Part shown: positions 44,109 to 53,908 of the stretch, one piece after another
Position numbering within the stretch: the stretch's first letter is position 1
Layout of the letters: every line of letters starts with the position of its first letter
Source of the DNA: an uncultured Methylococcaceae bacterium
GTDB taxonomy: Bacteria; Pseudomonadota; Gammaproteobacteria; Methylococcales; Methylomonadaceae
Reading direction: 5' to 3'
NCBI GenBank assembly: GCA_903938485.1
Contig: CAJADF010000108.1
Span: 62,001-126,000, forward strand
DNA length: 64,000 nt
Made by a program: the position numbers and the translations under genes
Notes under the pieces: model-generated
What the model saw: only the letters and a program-made list of their open reading frames with translations
Database searches by the model: none
Told to the model about the DNA's origin: nothing

Positions 44109-44960
44109 ATGGACACAACACTCGGTTTAGTTAAGGGTACTGGATTAGGTCTAAGAAGATCTCTAGTAAATCAGGTGCTCGAATCTCCCCAACCAGACAT
44201 CAGTTTTTACGAAGTTGCGCCCGAAAATTGGATAACCATAGGTGGGAAGTTTGGCAAAGGTTTCCGTGCAATGACAGAACAGCATGACTTTGTGTGTCAT
44301 GGTTTATCTTTATCCCTGGGTAGTACTGATCCTCTGGATGAAAAATTTATCAATGAAGTAAAACACTTCATGAAAGAACATCAAATTAAACTTTATAGTG
44401 AGCACCTCAGCTATTGTAGTAAAAATGGCCATATGTATGACTTGATGCCCATCCCTTTTACATCAGAAGCCGTTATACATGTTGCTAAACGCATTAAACG
44501 TGTTCAGGATATCATTGAACAAAAAATAGCTATTGAGAATGTCTCTTACTATGCAGCCCCCGGCCAAGAAATGTCAGAAATTGATTTTTTTAACGCCGTT
44601 GTGCAGGAAGCAGATTGTGATGTTTTACTCGATATCAATAATATTTATGTAAACAGCGTTAACCACCAATATGACGCCGAAGAATTTTTAAAAGCAATGC
44701 CATTCCACCGCATTGCCTATGTGCATATTGCTGGACACCATAAAGAAGCAAATGATTTTTTAGTAGATACACATGGCGCTGACATCATAGACCCAGTATG
44801 GAAGTTACTCGGTAAGGCCTATGAACTCTATGGTGTTTTTCCAACTTTATTAGAACGCGATTTTAATCTCCCAGCATTATCTGACCTAATAAAAGAAGTG
44901 CAGACCATTAAATCTATCCAAACCGCTTGGCAGACTGAACATGACAAACGTACAGCATAA
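44109..44960 (+). CDS. MNIO (DUF692) RiPP maturase, HvfB/BufB-like
   Basis: 283 residues, TIM-barrel DUF692 family. Expected iron-ligand residues are visible: E35/E39 (EVAPENW), H64 (FVCHG), H99 (YSEHLSYC), E143 (AIENVSYY), D175/N177 (LLDINNIYVN), H206/H210 (YVHIAGHH), D220/H222 (VDTHGADI) and E249 (LLERDFNLP). Multinuclear non-haem iron oxidases use O2 to remodel peptide cysteines. It acts on the precursor encoded upstream. Its 3' end overlaps the partner gene by 20 nt. Confidence 0.93.
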   Translation: MDTTLGLVKGTGLGLRRSLVNQVLESPQPDISFYEVAPENWITIGGKFGKGFRAMTEQHDFVCHGLSLSLGSTDPLDEKFINEVKHFMKEHQIKLYSEHLSYCSKNGHMYDLMPIPFTSEAVIHVAKRIKRVQDIIEQKIAIENVSYYAAPGQEMSEIDFFNAVVQEADCDVLLDINNIYVNSVNHQYDAEEFLKAMPFHRIAYVHIAGHHKEANDFLVDTHGADIIDPVWKLLGKAYELYGVFPTLLERDFNLPALSDLIKEVQTIKSIQTAWQTEHDKRTA

Positions 44961-45726
44961 TTCTGCCGACGAAAGCCCTATTGATTTTAAAGCCAAACAA
45001 GTAGAATTTTCTGCTTATATTAGGGATCCAGAACACAACCCCATCCCCAGCGATGTTAAACAAGATCGGATGCAGATGTACCGACAGTTATTTTTTAATA
45101 ATATTGATGGTTTTTTAGCGGGCAACTTTCCGGTCTTAAGAAAACTCCTCGACGATACCGAATGGGTAGCACTCGTACAGGATTTTTTTGCAAAACATAA
45201 ATGTGAATCACCACACTTCTCAGAAATCCCTGAAGAATTTCTGTTTTATTTAGAGAATGAAAGGGATACCACAACAGACTACCCATTCCTACTGGAACTG
45301 GCACATTACGAATGGGTAGAAATGGCATTATCCATTGCAATGGACAATAGCATAGAAATATCCAAAGTCATTGGCGTAGATTATTTATTAAATAAACACC
45401 TTAAAATTTCACCTTTGGCATGGCCATTGGTGTATCAATATCCTGTCCACAAAATTGGTCCAGACTATATACCCTTAAGTGCACCCACACCGACTACTTT
45501 TTTGGTTGTTTATCGTAATCACGAAGACGATATTAATTTTCTTGAAATTACGCCTATTACCTACCGCTTATTAGAGATTATTCAAGCGGAAGAATGGAGC
45601 TTAACAAAAAAATGTTTAGAACAAATTGCCCAAGAATCTCAACATCAAAACCCAGAAATAATTATTAATGGTGGCGTACAGATCTTAACGGATTTGTATC
45701 AGAAAGGGATTATCTGGGTACAGTAA
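44941..45726 (+). CDS. DUF2063 MNIO partner protein, HvfC/BufC-like
   Basis: 261 residues. N-terminal DUF2063 DNA-binding-like domain (FSAYIRDPEHNPIPSDVKQDRMQMYRQLFFNNIDGFL, about 22-60; written in parts) and a C-terminal domain (YPVHKIGPDYIPLSAPTPTT onwards). In MNIO systems the partner binds the precursor leader and presents it to the oxidase. The start lies 20 nt inside the maturase gene. A DoxX-type membrane protein often present in such operons is absent here. Confidence 0.88.
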   Translation: MTNVQHNSADESPIDFKAKQVEFSAYIRDPEHNPIPSDVKQDRMQMYRQLFFNNIDGFLAGNFPVLRKLLDDTEWVALVQDFFAKHKCESPHFSEIPEEFLFYLENERDTTTDYPFLLELAHYEWVEMALSIAMDNSIEISKVIGVDYLLNKHLKISPLAWPLVYQYPVHKIGPDYIPLSAPTPTTFLVVYRNHEDDINFLEITPITYRLLEIIQAEEWSLTKKCLEQIAQESQHQNPEIIINGGVQILTDLYQKGIIWVQ

Positions 45727-45755
45727 CAAGGATTTAAAGCAAGTAAATCGAGACA

Positions 45756-45783
45756 AAATGGACATTTAAGACAATGTCCATTT
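45756..45783. terminator. Bidirectional terminator after the HvfABC-like operon
   Basis: AAATGGACAT (45756-45765) pairs with ATGTCCATTT (45774-45783), 8-nt loop. It lies between the convergent partner gene (stop 45726) and lipoprotein gene (stop 45804). The T tract is weak. Confidence 0.6.
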
Positions 45784-45803
45784 AATCATTTGCAAATTTC
45801 GTC

Positions 45804-46295
45804 TTAAAAGAATTTGCTAAAAAAGCCTTCTTCTTTCTTAACCGCTGGTGGTGCATAAGATTTAAAGCCTTTATCAATCGGTTGCTGTTGTGCGCAATGA
45901 TAAGCAGCACTATTAAACTTAATTTGCAACGAACGAGGATTTTCATGTTCAGAAAGATATTTTTCAACCTCTTCATCCGTTAAATCCTTAAGCATATAAG
46001 TTGTTACACACTCACAAGATTTAGTAAACCTAAGGGCATCTTCTTCTTTATTAACTGAGTTTTTTAACTCTCTAGCCACACATTGCGCCGCAAATGCATC
46101 ATGAAATTTATGTTTCTCATCTACGGTTACAGGTTCATCTTTTGAATGATCAAATGGGTTAAACACCTCATGTACCGGTGCCTTTGCAGTTTCTTTAGCT
46201 TTGTCTGAGTCTGAACAGCCACCTATAAGGATTGCAACGACTATACTGGTTAAAGTAGCACATAATAAATTCTTATTAATTTTGTATGATTTCAT
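45804..46295 (-). CDS. Hypothetical lipoprotein
   Basis: 163 residues. Signal peptide with lipobox LIGGC (Cys27). The soluble part is mostly helical with four cysteines (AAQCVAREL, SCECVTTYM, YHCAQQQ), suggesting two disulfides or a metal site. A conserved-looking 'CECVTTYMLKDLTDEEVEKY' segment resembles short helical lipoproteins with unknown role. No function assigned. Possibly independent of the neighbouring MNIO operon, from which a terminator separates it. Confidence 0.6.
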   Translation of the reverse strand: MKSYKINKNLLCATLTSIVVAILIGGCSDSDKAKETAKAPVHEVFNPFDHSKDEPVTVDEKHKFHDAFAAQCVARELKNSVNKEEDALRFTKSCECVTTYMLKDLTDEEVEKYLSEHENPRSLQIKFNSAAYHCAQQQPIDKGFKSYAPPAVKKEEGFFSKFF

Positions 46296-46385
46296 AAGCT
46301 CTGTTGCCCTGGTTAAAAGTCCAAGGCTGACTAATGCCCCCTTAAGACTGATTAAATAATGCGCGTAACTTTATCATTTAATTAG

Positions 46386-46437
46386 CCGTTCATCCAGTAC
46401 CACTCACCATGAACGGACTGGAATCCATGAACAGACT
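46386..46437. repeat. Direct and inverted repeats in the purE upstream gap
   Basis: CCATGAACGGACT (46407-46419) and CCATGAACAGACT (46425-46437) are direct repeats with an 18-bp period. CCGTTCAT (46386-46393) is an inverted copy of ATGAACGG (46409-46416). They lie in the 299-nt gap between the lipoprotein gene and purE; no gene was seen in that gap. Confidence 0.55.
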
Positions 46438-46594
46438 AAAAATCATTACATAACCAAGCAACCTGACCGTATTAATGAAACATCATGGGATTAATAAACA
46501 ATGAGTTGTGCATTTATGCGATACTACGCAACTTTTAAATTATCTAGATTGTACTTAGCCTCTTTGTACTCAAAGCCTCATTAAGGAGTAATAA

Positions 46595-47092
46595 ATGACA
46601 GCACTGGTTGGCATCATTATGGGATCGACCTCTGATTGGGAAACAATGTGTTTTGCCGCTGAAACCTTAGAGCGTCTTGGCATCCCTCATCAAGTTGAAG
46701 TTGTTTCGGCACATAGAACGCCTGACAAACTTTTCCAATATGCAGAAACTGCTGAAGCTAAAGGCCTTGAAGTCATTATTGCGGGCGCGGGTGGTGCGGC
46801 ACATTTACCCGGCATGACCGCTGCTAAAACAGCCTTGCCCGTGTTAGGTGTACCCGTGCAATCCAAAGCCCTTAATGGCATGGACTCTTTATTATCTATA
46901 GTACAAATGCCGGCGGGTATTCCAGTAGGAACCTTGGCTATTGGTAAAGCAGGGGCTATTAACGCAGCACTTTTAGCGGCGGCTATTATCAGTAATAAAC
47001 ACAGCCAATACCGTGCGGCTCTTGATACTTTCAGAAATGAACAAACAGAAACCGTACTAGCAAACTCTGATCCTAGAGAGACTGCTTTATGA
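46595..47092 (+). CDS. purE: N5-carboxyaminoimidazole ribonucleotide mutase
   Basis: 165 residues, class I Pur[11 protein letters not shown] (substrate phosphate loop), [15 protein letters not shown] (catalytic His) and [14 protein letters not shown] are intact. It converts N5-CAIR to CAIR in purine synthesis together with PurK encoded next (4-nt ATGA overlap). A clean AAGGAG ribosome-binding site precedes the ATG. Confidence 0.97.
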   Translation: MTALVGIIMGSTSDWETMCFAAETLERLGIPHQVEVVSAHRTPDKLFQYAETAEAKGLEVIIAGAGGAAHLPGMTAAKTALPVLGVPVQSKALNGMDSLLSIVQMPAGIPVGTLAIGKAGAINAALLAAAIISNKHSQYRAALDTFRNEQTETVLANSDPRETAL

Positions 47093-48183
47093 AAATAGGC
47101 ATTTTAGGTGCTGGTCAATTGGCCAGAATGATTGCTTTAGCGGGCTATCCTTTAGGCTTACAATTTGTTTTTCTTGATCCTTCTGCAGAGGCTTGCGCTA
47201 ATAGCTTAGGTCAGCATTTACACGGCGCTTATGATGATCCACGCTTATTAGCAGAGCTTGCCGACCTTGCCGATGTAGTCACTTACGAATTTGAAAATGT
47301 ACCTGCTGATGTTGCGGATTTTTTAGCATCACATACCCAAGTGCATCCAGCACCAAAAGCGTTAGCGGTGGCGCAAGACCGTTTAATTGAAAAAGCTTTT
47401 TTCCGTGACATTAACATTCCAACAGCACCTTATGCACCCGTAAATAACTTTGCTGATTTAGAATCGGCAATTAACACTATTGGTTATCCCGCTATTTTAA
47501 AAAGCTGTACGATGGGTTATGACGGTAAAGGCCAGTCTTTAATTAAATCGGTTGATGACTTAGCGGTCGCATGGGAAGTGCTAGCCGGTGCACCTGCTGT
47601 TTTAGAAGGCTTTGTGCCATTTAATAGAGAAGTTTCTATTATTGCCGCGCGTAATGTGGCAGGCGACATTGAGTTTTATCCTTTATCTAAAAATACACAT
47701 CGTGGTGGTATTTTAAGAATCGCTAAATGTCTTGACAGCGATGCCCTCCAAACCCAAGCTCAACATTATGTAACGCGTTTATTAGAAGCCTTAGATTATG
47801 TGGGCGTGTTAGCCCTCGAATTATTTGATGTGAATGGCCAACTGGTTGCAAATGAATTTGCCCCCCGCGTGCATAATTCTGGACACTGGACTATTGAAGG
47901 TGCAGAAACCAGCCAATTTGAAAATCATCTCCGTGCCATCGCTAATTTACCGTTAGGTAAAACCCATGCCGTTGGCAAATCAGCCATGATTAATTTTATT
48001 GGCGGCCTCCCTGTTACAGAAGAATTATTGGCTTTGCCTAATACGCATTTACATCTATACGACAAAGCCCCGCGTAAAGGCCGTAAAGTGGCCCATGCAA
48101 CTATTCGTGCAGAAACCGCAGAACAATTAGACAGCCTTATTGAAAAACTAGCTCAGATTGCTGATCAGGTTGATGACTCTTAA
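47089..48183 (+). CDS. purK: N5-carboxyaminoimidazole ribonucleotide synthase
   Basis: 364 residues, ATP-grasp fold. [21 protein letters not shown] at the N-terminus (written in part), ATP-grasp block [20 protein letters not shown] and C-terminal [15 protein letters not shown] are the PurK signatures. It carboxylates AIR with bicarbonate and ATP. Translationally coupled to purE. Confidence 0.96.
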   Translation: MKIGILGAGQLARMIALAGYPLGLQFVFLDPSAEACANSLGQHLHGAYDDPRLLAELADLADVVTYEFENVPADVADFLASHTQVHPAPKALAVAQDRLIEKAFFRDINIPTAPYAPVNNFADLESAINTIGYPAILKSCTMGYDGKGQSLIKSVDDLAVAWEVLAGAPAVLEGFVPFNREVSIIAARNVAGDIEFYPLSKNTHRGGILRIAKCLDSDALQTQAQHYVTRLLEALDYVGVLALELFDVNGQLVANEFAPRVHNSGHWTIEGAETSQFENHLRAIANLPLGKTHAVGKSAMINFIGGLPVTEELLALPNTHLHLYDKAPRKGRKVAHATIRAETAEQLDSLIEKLAQIADQVDDS

Positions 48184-48210
48184 TTTTTATTGAATTAAAA
48201 AATTTCTGCC

Positions 48211-48951
48211 ATGACTGAACACGATAGAGTATTTCAGCAATCCACTCGAATTGAAGACTTTGCTTTTGATGAGAAAGTAGCCAAAGTCTTCGACAACATG
48301 GTGTCCAGAAGTGTACCTTTCTATAATGAAGTGCAACGCATTCAAGCGGATCTTATCATGGATTTTTTGCCTGAAACAGGCGGAATTGTGTGTGATTTAG
48401 GCTGTTCAACGGGCACAACGATTGATCATCTCAGTCAACATCCCAAGTGCCCTGAAAGCACGCGTTTTATTGGTTACGACAATTCAGAATCCATGTTGGA
48501 TAAGGCGCGTGACAAACTTAGTACGCAAATTAATAGTGGTAGAGTTTCTTTAATTACAGCTGATTTAAGCGCCTTACCGGCCCTACCTAACTGCGATATT
48601 ATAATTTTAAATTGGACGTTACAGTTTGTTAGGCCGATAGGCCGAGAAGCCTTACTTAAGGCGATTTTTAAGGCTTTAAAGCCCGGTGGAATAGTATTAT
48701 TATCAGAAAAAATATTAGTCAATGATCCCGTGTTAAACCGCTTATATATAGATCATTATCTGCAATTTAAAACCTCTCAAAGCCACTATACCGATATAGA
48801 AAATCAGCGCAAACGTGAAGCCCTTGAAAACGTTTTAATTCCGTATCGTTTAGATGAAAACTACGAATTATTAGAAAGAGCAGGCTTTGGCCGCATCGGC
48901 ACCTATTTTCAATGGTTTAATTTTGCCTGTCTGATTGCCGTTAAGATTTAA
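48211..48951 (+). CDS. cmoA: Carboxy-S-adenosyl-L-methionine synthase
   Basis: 246 residues, normal length. FDEKVAKVFDNMVSRSVPFY followed by CDLGCSTGTTIDHL (SAM site) and the CmoA-specific SEKILVNDPVLNRLYIDHY with LIPYRLDENYELLERAGF. It makes carboxy-SAM from SAM and prephenate for wobble-uridine cmo5U modification. CmoB, usually adjacent, is not next to it here. Confidence 0.95.
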   Translation: MTEHDRVFQQSTRIEDFAFDEKVAKVFDNMVSRSVPFYNEVQRIQADLIMDFLPETGGIVCDLGCSTGTTIDHLSQHPKCPESTRFIGYDNSESMLDKARDKLSTQINSGRVSLITADLSALPALPNCDIIILNWTLQFVRPIGREALLKAIFKALKPGGIVLLSEKILVNDPVLNRLYIDHYLQFKTSQSHYTDIENQRKREALENVLIPYRLDENYELLERAGFGRIGTYFQWFNFACLIAVKI

Positions 48952-48963
48952 CAGCCTTATTAT

Positions 48964-50235
48964 CTAATCCGTTATTTCTGTCCACTCACATTTGTCTTTT
49001 ATGATGGGATCGGTATGGTCATTACCAATACCATCGGCAATTAAGGCCACAACGCGATCATCTTTTGCATAACCTATATGCGCCTCTAAAGGATTAGCAA
49101 TTTTACCTATACCAAAAGCATCAAAAACTTTAGCGATATTAATATTAATATTAGTCACCTGACTACAGAGTCTTGAGTCTAAATATTTGTCACTAAAATC
49201 ATGAGGAATGGCGTAACTTAAAAGATCATTAGGATCGCTAAAAGCCACGATAGATGTTTGATTAAACATACGTGAAGTATATTTTGGACCACCCGCCCAA
49301 CAATAATCTGCGTGCTGCCCTGTTACTTCGGGTAATTCTCTTCCCAACTGCAACATGGGAAGTTGATTTGAAAGCATAAATATTTGCACATGCTTATTTT
49401 GCAAAGCTTCTCTTTTAGCTTTATTAATAGTCCGTAACGTAGATTTTTTATCGGGCTGTTCTAAAAGAGAAACCATACGGGTAATACCATCAATCGTGAT
49501 ACGACTACCCAAACTATGTGAAACAAACACTAAAGAGTCTTGTTTAAAATTCTCATTTAAACTCTTGTTAAAATCACAACCGTGCCGGCCCTCCTTAGGT
49601 AATTCATCCCAACTGTCTTTACTCATCCAGCATACGGCTTGCGCAAAAGACCTTAAAATTAAATCTCTACTTTCTCCTAGATAAATAATGGGATCAGGCC
49701 CCGTATCATTACTGAATTTTTTTAGCATATCGTTAACTTCAGCGCGACGATATGAATATTCACCCGAATTATCAAACGCTAACAAGGATTTTTGATCTTT
49801 AGTTATTTCCGACCACGTTAACTCATAAAACCATAGTTCTTTACTAAGATCAGCATTTTGTAGTCGAGAAACCCTTAAATTACCTAATTTTTTATCAGGA
49901 TCACTAAATGACAATAACTGCATGTCTTTATATCGGGAAGCCTTAGCCGTTAACTTCAGCTCCTTAGACAATTTGTCCAAAAATTCCGTCGCATAACCTG
50001 GCAAATGGTTACCTACCCCATGCACCATCAATACTTTTGTTTTGCCTTTAGCGTCTTCTAGGTCCGGAGAAATCCCTTGAACAGGCTTACCTCGCACCTG
50101 ACATATTCGAGTATCTTGTGTATTGGTTTTTTCTAAAACCGCCTCAGCAACGCCCTTACCAAAACTAGCACACCCCGATAATTGCATGGACAGACAAACG
50201 AGAAAAATAAAAGTGGATAATCGGGGTAAACGCAT
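48964..50235 (-). CDS. Lipoprotein with alpha/beta-hydrolase fold
   Basis: 423 residues. Lipobox LSGC (Cys22). The alpha/beta-hydrolase features are KVLMVHGVGNHLPGYATEFL with an oxyanion-type HG, and the nucleophile elbow FVSHSLGSRI (S-H-S-L-G). Catalytic Asp and His cannot be fixed by eye. It may act on lipids or esters at the outer membrane, but no substrate is suggested by the neighbours (cmoA, sbcC). Confidence 0.7.
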   Translation of the reverse strand: MRLPRLSTFIFLVCLSMQLSGCASFGKGVAEAVLEKTNTQDTRICQVRGKPVQGISPDLEDAKGKTKVLMVHGVGNHLPGYATEFLDKLSKELKLTAKASRYKDMQLLSFSDPDKKLGNLRVSRLQNADLSKELWFYELTWSEITKDQKSLLAFDNSGEYSYRRAEVNDMLKKFSNDTGPDPIIYLGESRDLILRSFAQAVCWMSKDSWDELPKEGRHGCDFNKSLNENFKQDSLVFVSHSLGSRITIDGITRMVSLLEQPDKKSTLRTINKAKREALQNKHVQIFMLSNQLPMLQLGRELPEVTGQHADYCWAGGPKYTSRMFNQTSIVAFSDPNDLLSYAIPHDFSDKYLDSRLCSQVTNININIAKVFDAFGIGKIANPLEAHIGYAKDDRVVALIADGIGNDHTDPIIKDKCEWTEITD

Positions 50236-50340
50236 AGTTAATCTCGAGGAGTCAGAAAAGGCTTGTTTTTGATGTGCTATTGTAGCTTATTAAATCAACA
50301 ATCCAGCGACTAAAACGCTAAACAAAGGCCATCAAAGGTT

Positions 50341-53300
50341 TTAGGGCGCTTGTCTTATCGCCCCTAAACCATTTGGTTTTTTAACGACCTGTAACTGAGC
50401 TTTAAAGCGTTTATGAACGGCTTCAACGTGCGAGATAACCCCGACTGTTTTACCATGTGTATGAAGGTTTTCTAAAGTACTTATCACCGTATAAAGCGCA
50501 TCAGCATCTAAATTTCCAAACCCCTCATCTAAGAATAATGAATCAACCGATCGACCGTTATTAGCTAATTCCGATAAACCTAAGGCTAGTGCTAAACTGA
50601 CAACAAAACTCTCACCACCCGATAAAGTTTTGGGTAAGCGTCTTACATTCGCTTGATAAGTATCTTCAACCTCTAGTGCAAAGCCTTGTTCACTATGCGC
50701 CTGGCGTAAATAGTAGCGCCCACTAATTTTCTCTAAAAGGGTATTGGTTTGAGTCAATAACTTATCAGCCAATTGAGTTTGCACGCGTCTTCTAAAGGCC
50801 ATTCCATTTTCAGCATTAATTAAGGCCACGTCAGCAATATAGGTCTTAGCGGCCACTTCTAATTGCTGTAGACGCTCTAAAACATCAGTATGAGTCACTT
50901 GATTCTGGGCGTGCTCCCCTAAAACTCGCTCTAAATGATCAATCTCCATGCGGGTGATAGTCACTTTTTCAGTTTGATTTTTTATCGCTTGCTCAAGCTC
51001 TAATGAGTTTAATAAGCCATCAGCAGATGCTGCGTAAGCTTCATCTAACTGTACTTGTAAATTTATTATTTCTTGGTTTTTTGTCTGCAACTGTTGAGAT
51101 AAAGCGGCTTGTTGACGCTCTATTTCTATTTGATTTTCCATAAACTCAAGCACTTTACTAATTTCCTGCAAACTAGCAAAAGACGTCTGTGCTACTTTTT
51201 CTTGAATGATTTTTTGTAACTGGTCCAAATCAACAGCTAAACTCGTTAAAAGCTGTTCTTGTTCAGCTATCAATTTTTGTTTTTCTATTAAACCTAAATG
51301 CAGTCCTATAGTTTCTTGTGTTTGCAACTGCACACTTAACTGTTCTATCTGCTCATTAAAACGAGAAATTTCTTCCTTACAAAGCACTTGTTTCTCTTGC
51401 AAGGCCTGACGTTCTTCAATTAAGGATTTGTGCCGATAACTATAAGTATGGTACTCCTGGCGACGCAGGTTCAACTTATCAAACAAAGCATCTTCTTGGC
51501 CTTTAGTCGGCATTTTTTCACCAAAAACAGCTAACTGCAGAACAACCTTCTCTGTTAACTGCTGCTCAAGCGCTTGGTTAGTTGCCAAAGCATTTTGTAA
51601 ATCAAGCTGTTCTTGTGAAATACCTTCGACATCTGGGCCTAATTGAGCTTTATTAGCCAACAACTGCTCGATAGTCAGTTCACCTTTCGCAATTAAATCA
51701 GTGTTTTTTGTAATAGAGAGCTGTTTAGCACTGATTTTAGTAGTAAGATTCGAAATTTCCGTTAACTCTTCGCTCGCTTGTTGTAGCAGATCTTTAATCA
51801 AACTGAGATTGTCAATTGTCAATTCTTTACTTGCACAATTAAGACGATTTACTTGATTTAACCACTGTGCTCTTAATTGTGCAGATTCAGTTTGCTTAGC
51901 CGTATTATTAGCCATATTTCTGCGAGCCGCATTAATCTTAAAATTAACCTGGCTGATTGTTTCCTTCAACTGGCGAATTTTGGCTTTTTGATCTACCAAG
52001 GCCTGCTTAGAGTTACTAATAATTGGTGGGAATTTAGCGTAAGGATGTTGTAAAGCACCACATAAAGCGCAAGGTTTGCCATGCACTAAATGTACCCTGT
52101 CTGGCGTTAATTTTTTTAAAAGTCCTTCATAAATAATTGCTGTTTCTAAAGTCGTTTTAATATTTTCTTCGCGTTTAAAGTCTTGCTGCAGTTTTTCCAA
52201 CTCTAACGTTAATTCATCCGCATCATATTCTGGCGCTTCTTTATTTTTAAACCATGAAAAAAAACCCGTCTGGCCAGACAGTTTTTCATGCTTTAAGGCA
52301 AGGTTATAAAGTACTTGAAATTCCTTAACACGTTCGTTTTGATCTTGCTTTAATGATTCAAGATGAGCAAGAGTATTACCTTGTAATAATTCAATTAACT
52401 CTTTTTCATCTAACGCTATCTGAGCCTTAGATTCAACTTGTCTAGCCTGCTGTTTAGCGAGAGCAGTGCTATTGTTTTGCACAGCCGCCGAAGTTTTTTT
52501 GGATTGTTTACTAAAAACTTTAATTTGGTTGTTTAAACTAGTAATCTCCGCTCTTAATTTCTTTAATTTACCAATTTCTGGCAACTCAGTTAACAAAACC
52601 TCATCTAATTGATGATCATCTAACCAAGCCGAAACCTGAGTAAATGCTAGTTCTTTTTGGGCAGATTGCTCAGATAATGAGTTCCAATGATCGAGTTCTG
52701 TCTGCCTATTTAAAGTCAATTGATCAAGCTGTAACCTGACATTTTCTACTGTTTTCTGTTGCTCGTAAAACGTATGCTTGGCTAAGCTTTCTGGCGGCAC
52801 GGGGACATTAGCCACTTGCGTCCGTAAAAATGTCATTTCCTCTTTTAAAGCACTTAAATCCACTTTAGCTTGGGCTATCTGAGTAGTTTTATCATCAATG
52901 CCAACAATATCATCTTTAAAAATCAAGACCTCCTGCCCGAGTCTAATTTTATCTAGACCTTCTTGAGTATCATCAATTTGACGCTGAATTTTTTCTAGGT
53001 GCTGTTCTTGTTCGGTGATTTGCTTTTTAATAGCCCCAATATTGCCTAGCAACGCTTGTTGTTGCAATAAGGTTTGCTGTTCTTGCTGCAAGTCGCTTAG
53101 TTGCTCTTTAAAATCAATTAAATCTTGTTCACTGGCCTCATGCTTTTCAGGAGACATAAACTGAATAGTCAGCAATTGCTGTCTTAAAAAATCCAATTCT
53201 TTTTGCGTAGATAAAGCCTTATCTAAAACGTCTTTTTTATAGTCGCTATAGATATCCGCACTAACAATCTTTTCTAAGATGTCCATACGCTCATTATCTA

Positions 53301-53784
53301 GCGCATTTAAAAAGGCTGAAAAATCGCCTTGTGCCAACATGATAGAACGCGTGAAATTACGAAAATTCATTCCCGTAACTTCCGTTATTTTTTGACAAAC
53401 CAGTTGGGGCGTATCTGCCAAAACCATTTCATCAGACAAGCGAACCAACTGCATTTGTGGCGCAAATAATTCTCCCGTTGCATCTCCGTCAGTTCTCTCT
53501 ATAAACCAACCCGATTTATACCTTTCACCATCAACTGCAAACTCAACAACAGCAAACGATTCCGACGTATGATGCGTCATTACAAAATTTGCAGGTCGAT
53601 TAAAGCGAAATGTTTCACCATATAACCCTAAAGTAATCACATCTAAAATGCTGGATTTACCTGAACCGTTAGGACCCGTAATTGCAAAAACGCCCGTCTC
53701 AGAAAAAGGCGCTTGTTGAAAATCAACCTGATTTTCACCCTCTAATGAATTGATGTTTTTGAAATATAAAGTGAGTATCTTCAT
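50341..53784 (-). CDS. sbcC: Exonuclease SbcCD subunit C
   Basis: 1147 residues. Walker A GPNGSGKSS at 37-45, very long coiled coils, a zinc-hook CxxC near residue 572 (KPCALCGALQHP), then a second coiled coil and the C-terminal ABC signature LSGGESFVVSLALALG with Walker B SLFLDEGFGNLD. It forms the ATPase/tether of the SbcCD (Rad50/Mre11-like) nuclease that opens DNA hairpins and ends. The sbcD gene, usually adjacent, is not next to it in this window. Confidence 0.95.
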   Translation of the reverse strand: MKILTLYFKNINSLEGENQVDFQQAPFSETGVFAITGPNGSGKSSILDVITLGLYGETFRFNRPANFVMTHHTSESFAVVEFAVDGERYKSGWFIERTDGDATGELFAPQMQLVRLSDEMVLADTPQLVCQKITEVTGMNFRNFTRSIMLAQGDFSAFLNALDNERMDILEKIVSADIYSDYKKDVLDKALSTQKELDFLRQQLLTIQFMSPEKHEASEQDLIDFKEQLSDLQQEQQTLLQQQALLGNIGAIKKQITEQEQHLEKIQRQIDDTQEGLDKIRLGQEVLIFKDDIVGIDDKTTQIAQAKVDLSALKEEMTFLRTQVANVPVPPESLAKHTFYEQQKTVENVRLQLDQLTLNRQTELDHWNSLSEQSAQKELAFTQVSAWLDDHQLDEVLLTELPEIGKLKKLRAEITSLNNQIKVFSKQSKKTSAAVQNNSTALAKQQARQVESKAQIALDEKELIELLQGNTLAHLESLKQDQNERVKEFQVLYNLALKHEKLSGQTGFFSWFKNKEAPEYDADELTLELEKLQQDFKREENIKTTLETAIIYEGLLKKLTPDRVHLVHGKPCALCGALQHPYAKFPPIISNSKQALVDQKAKIRQLKETISQVNFKINAARRNMANNTAKQTESAQLRAQWLNQVNRLNCASKELTIDNLSLIKDLLQQASEELTEISNLTTKISAKQLSITKNTDLIAKGELTIEQLLANKAQLGPDVEGISQEQLDLQNALATNQALEQQLTEKVVLQLAVFGEKMPTKGQEDALFDKLNLRRQEYHTYSYRHKSLIEERQALQEKQVLCKEEISRFNEQIEQLSVQLQTQETIGLHLGLIEKQKLIAEQEQLLTSLAVDLDQLQKIIQEKVAQTSFASLQEISKVLEFMENQIEIERQQAALSQQLQTKNQEIINLQVQLDEAYAASADGLLNSLELEQAIKNQTEKVTITRMEIDHLERVLGEHAQNQVTHTDVLERLQQLEVAAKTYIADVALINAENGMAFRRRVQTQLADKLLTQTNTLLEKISGRYYLRQAHSEQGFALEVEDTYQANVRRLPKTLSGGESFVVSLALALGLSELANNGRSVDSLFLDEGFGNLDADALYTVISTLENLHTHGKTVGVISHVEAVHKRFKAQLQVVKKPNGLGAIRQAP

Positions 53785-53908
53785 AACTGTTAGTTTTATA
53801 CGGTAAAGTACTCAGTGGCCAGTAAAATCATTGACACTTTGAGGCATAATTTATAGACCGACATGATACACGAAGGCGCTGTTTGAGAAAACCGCAGTCA
53901 ATCCTCTC

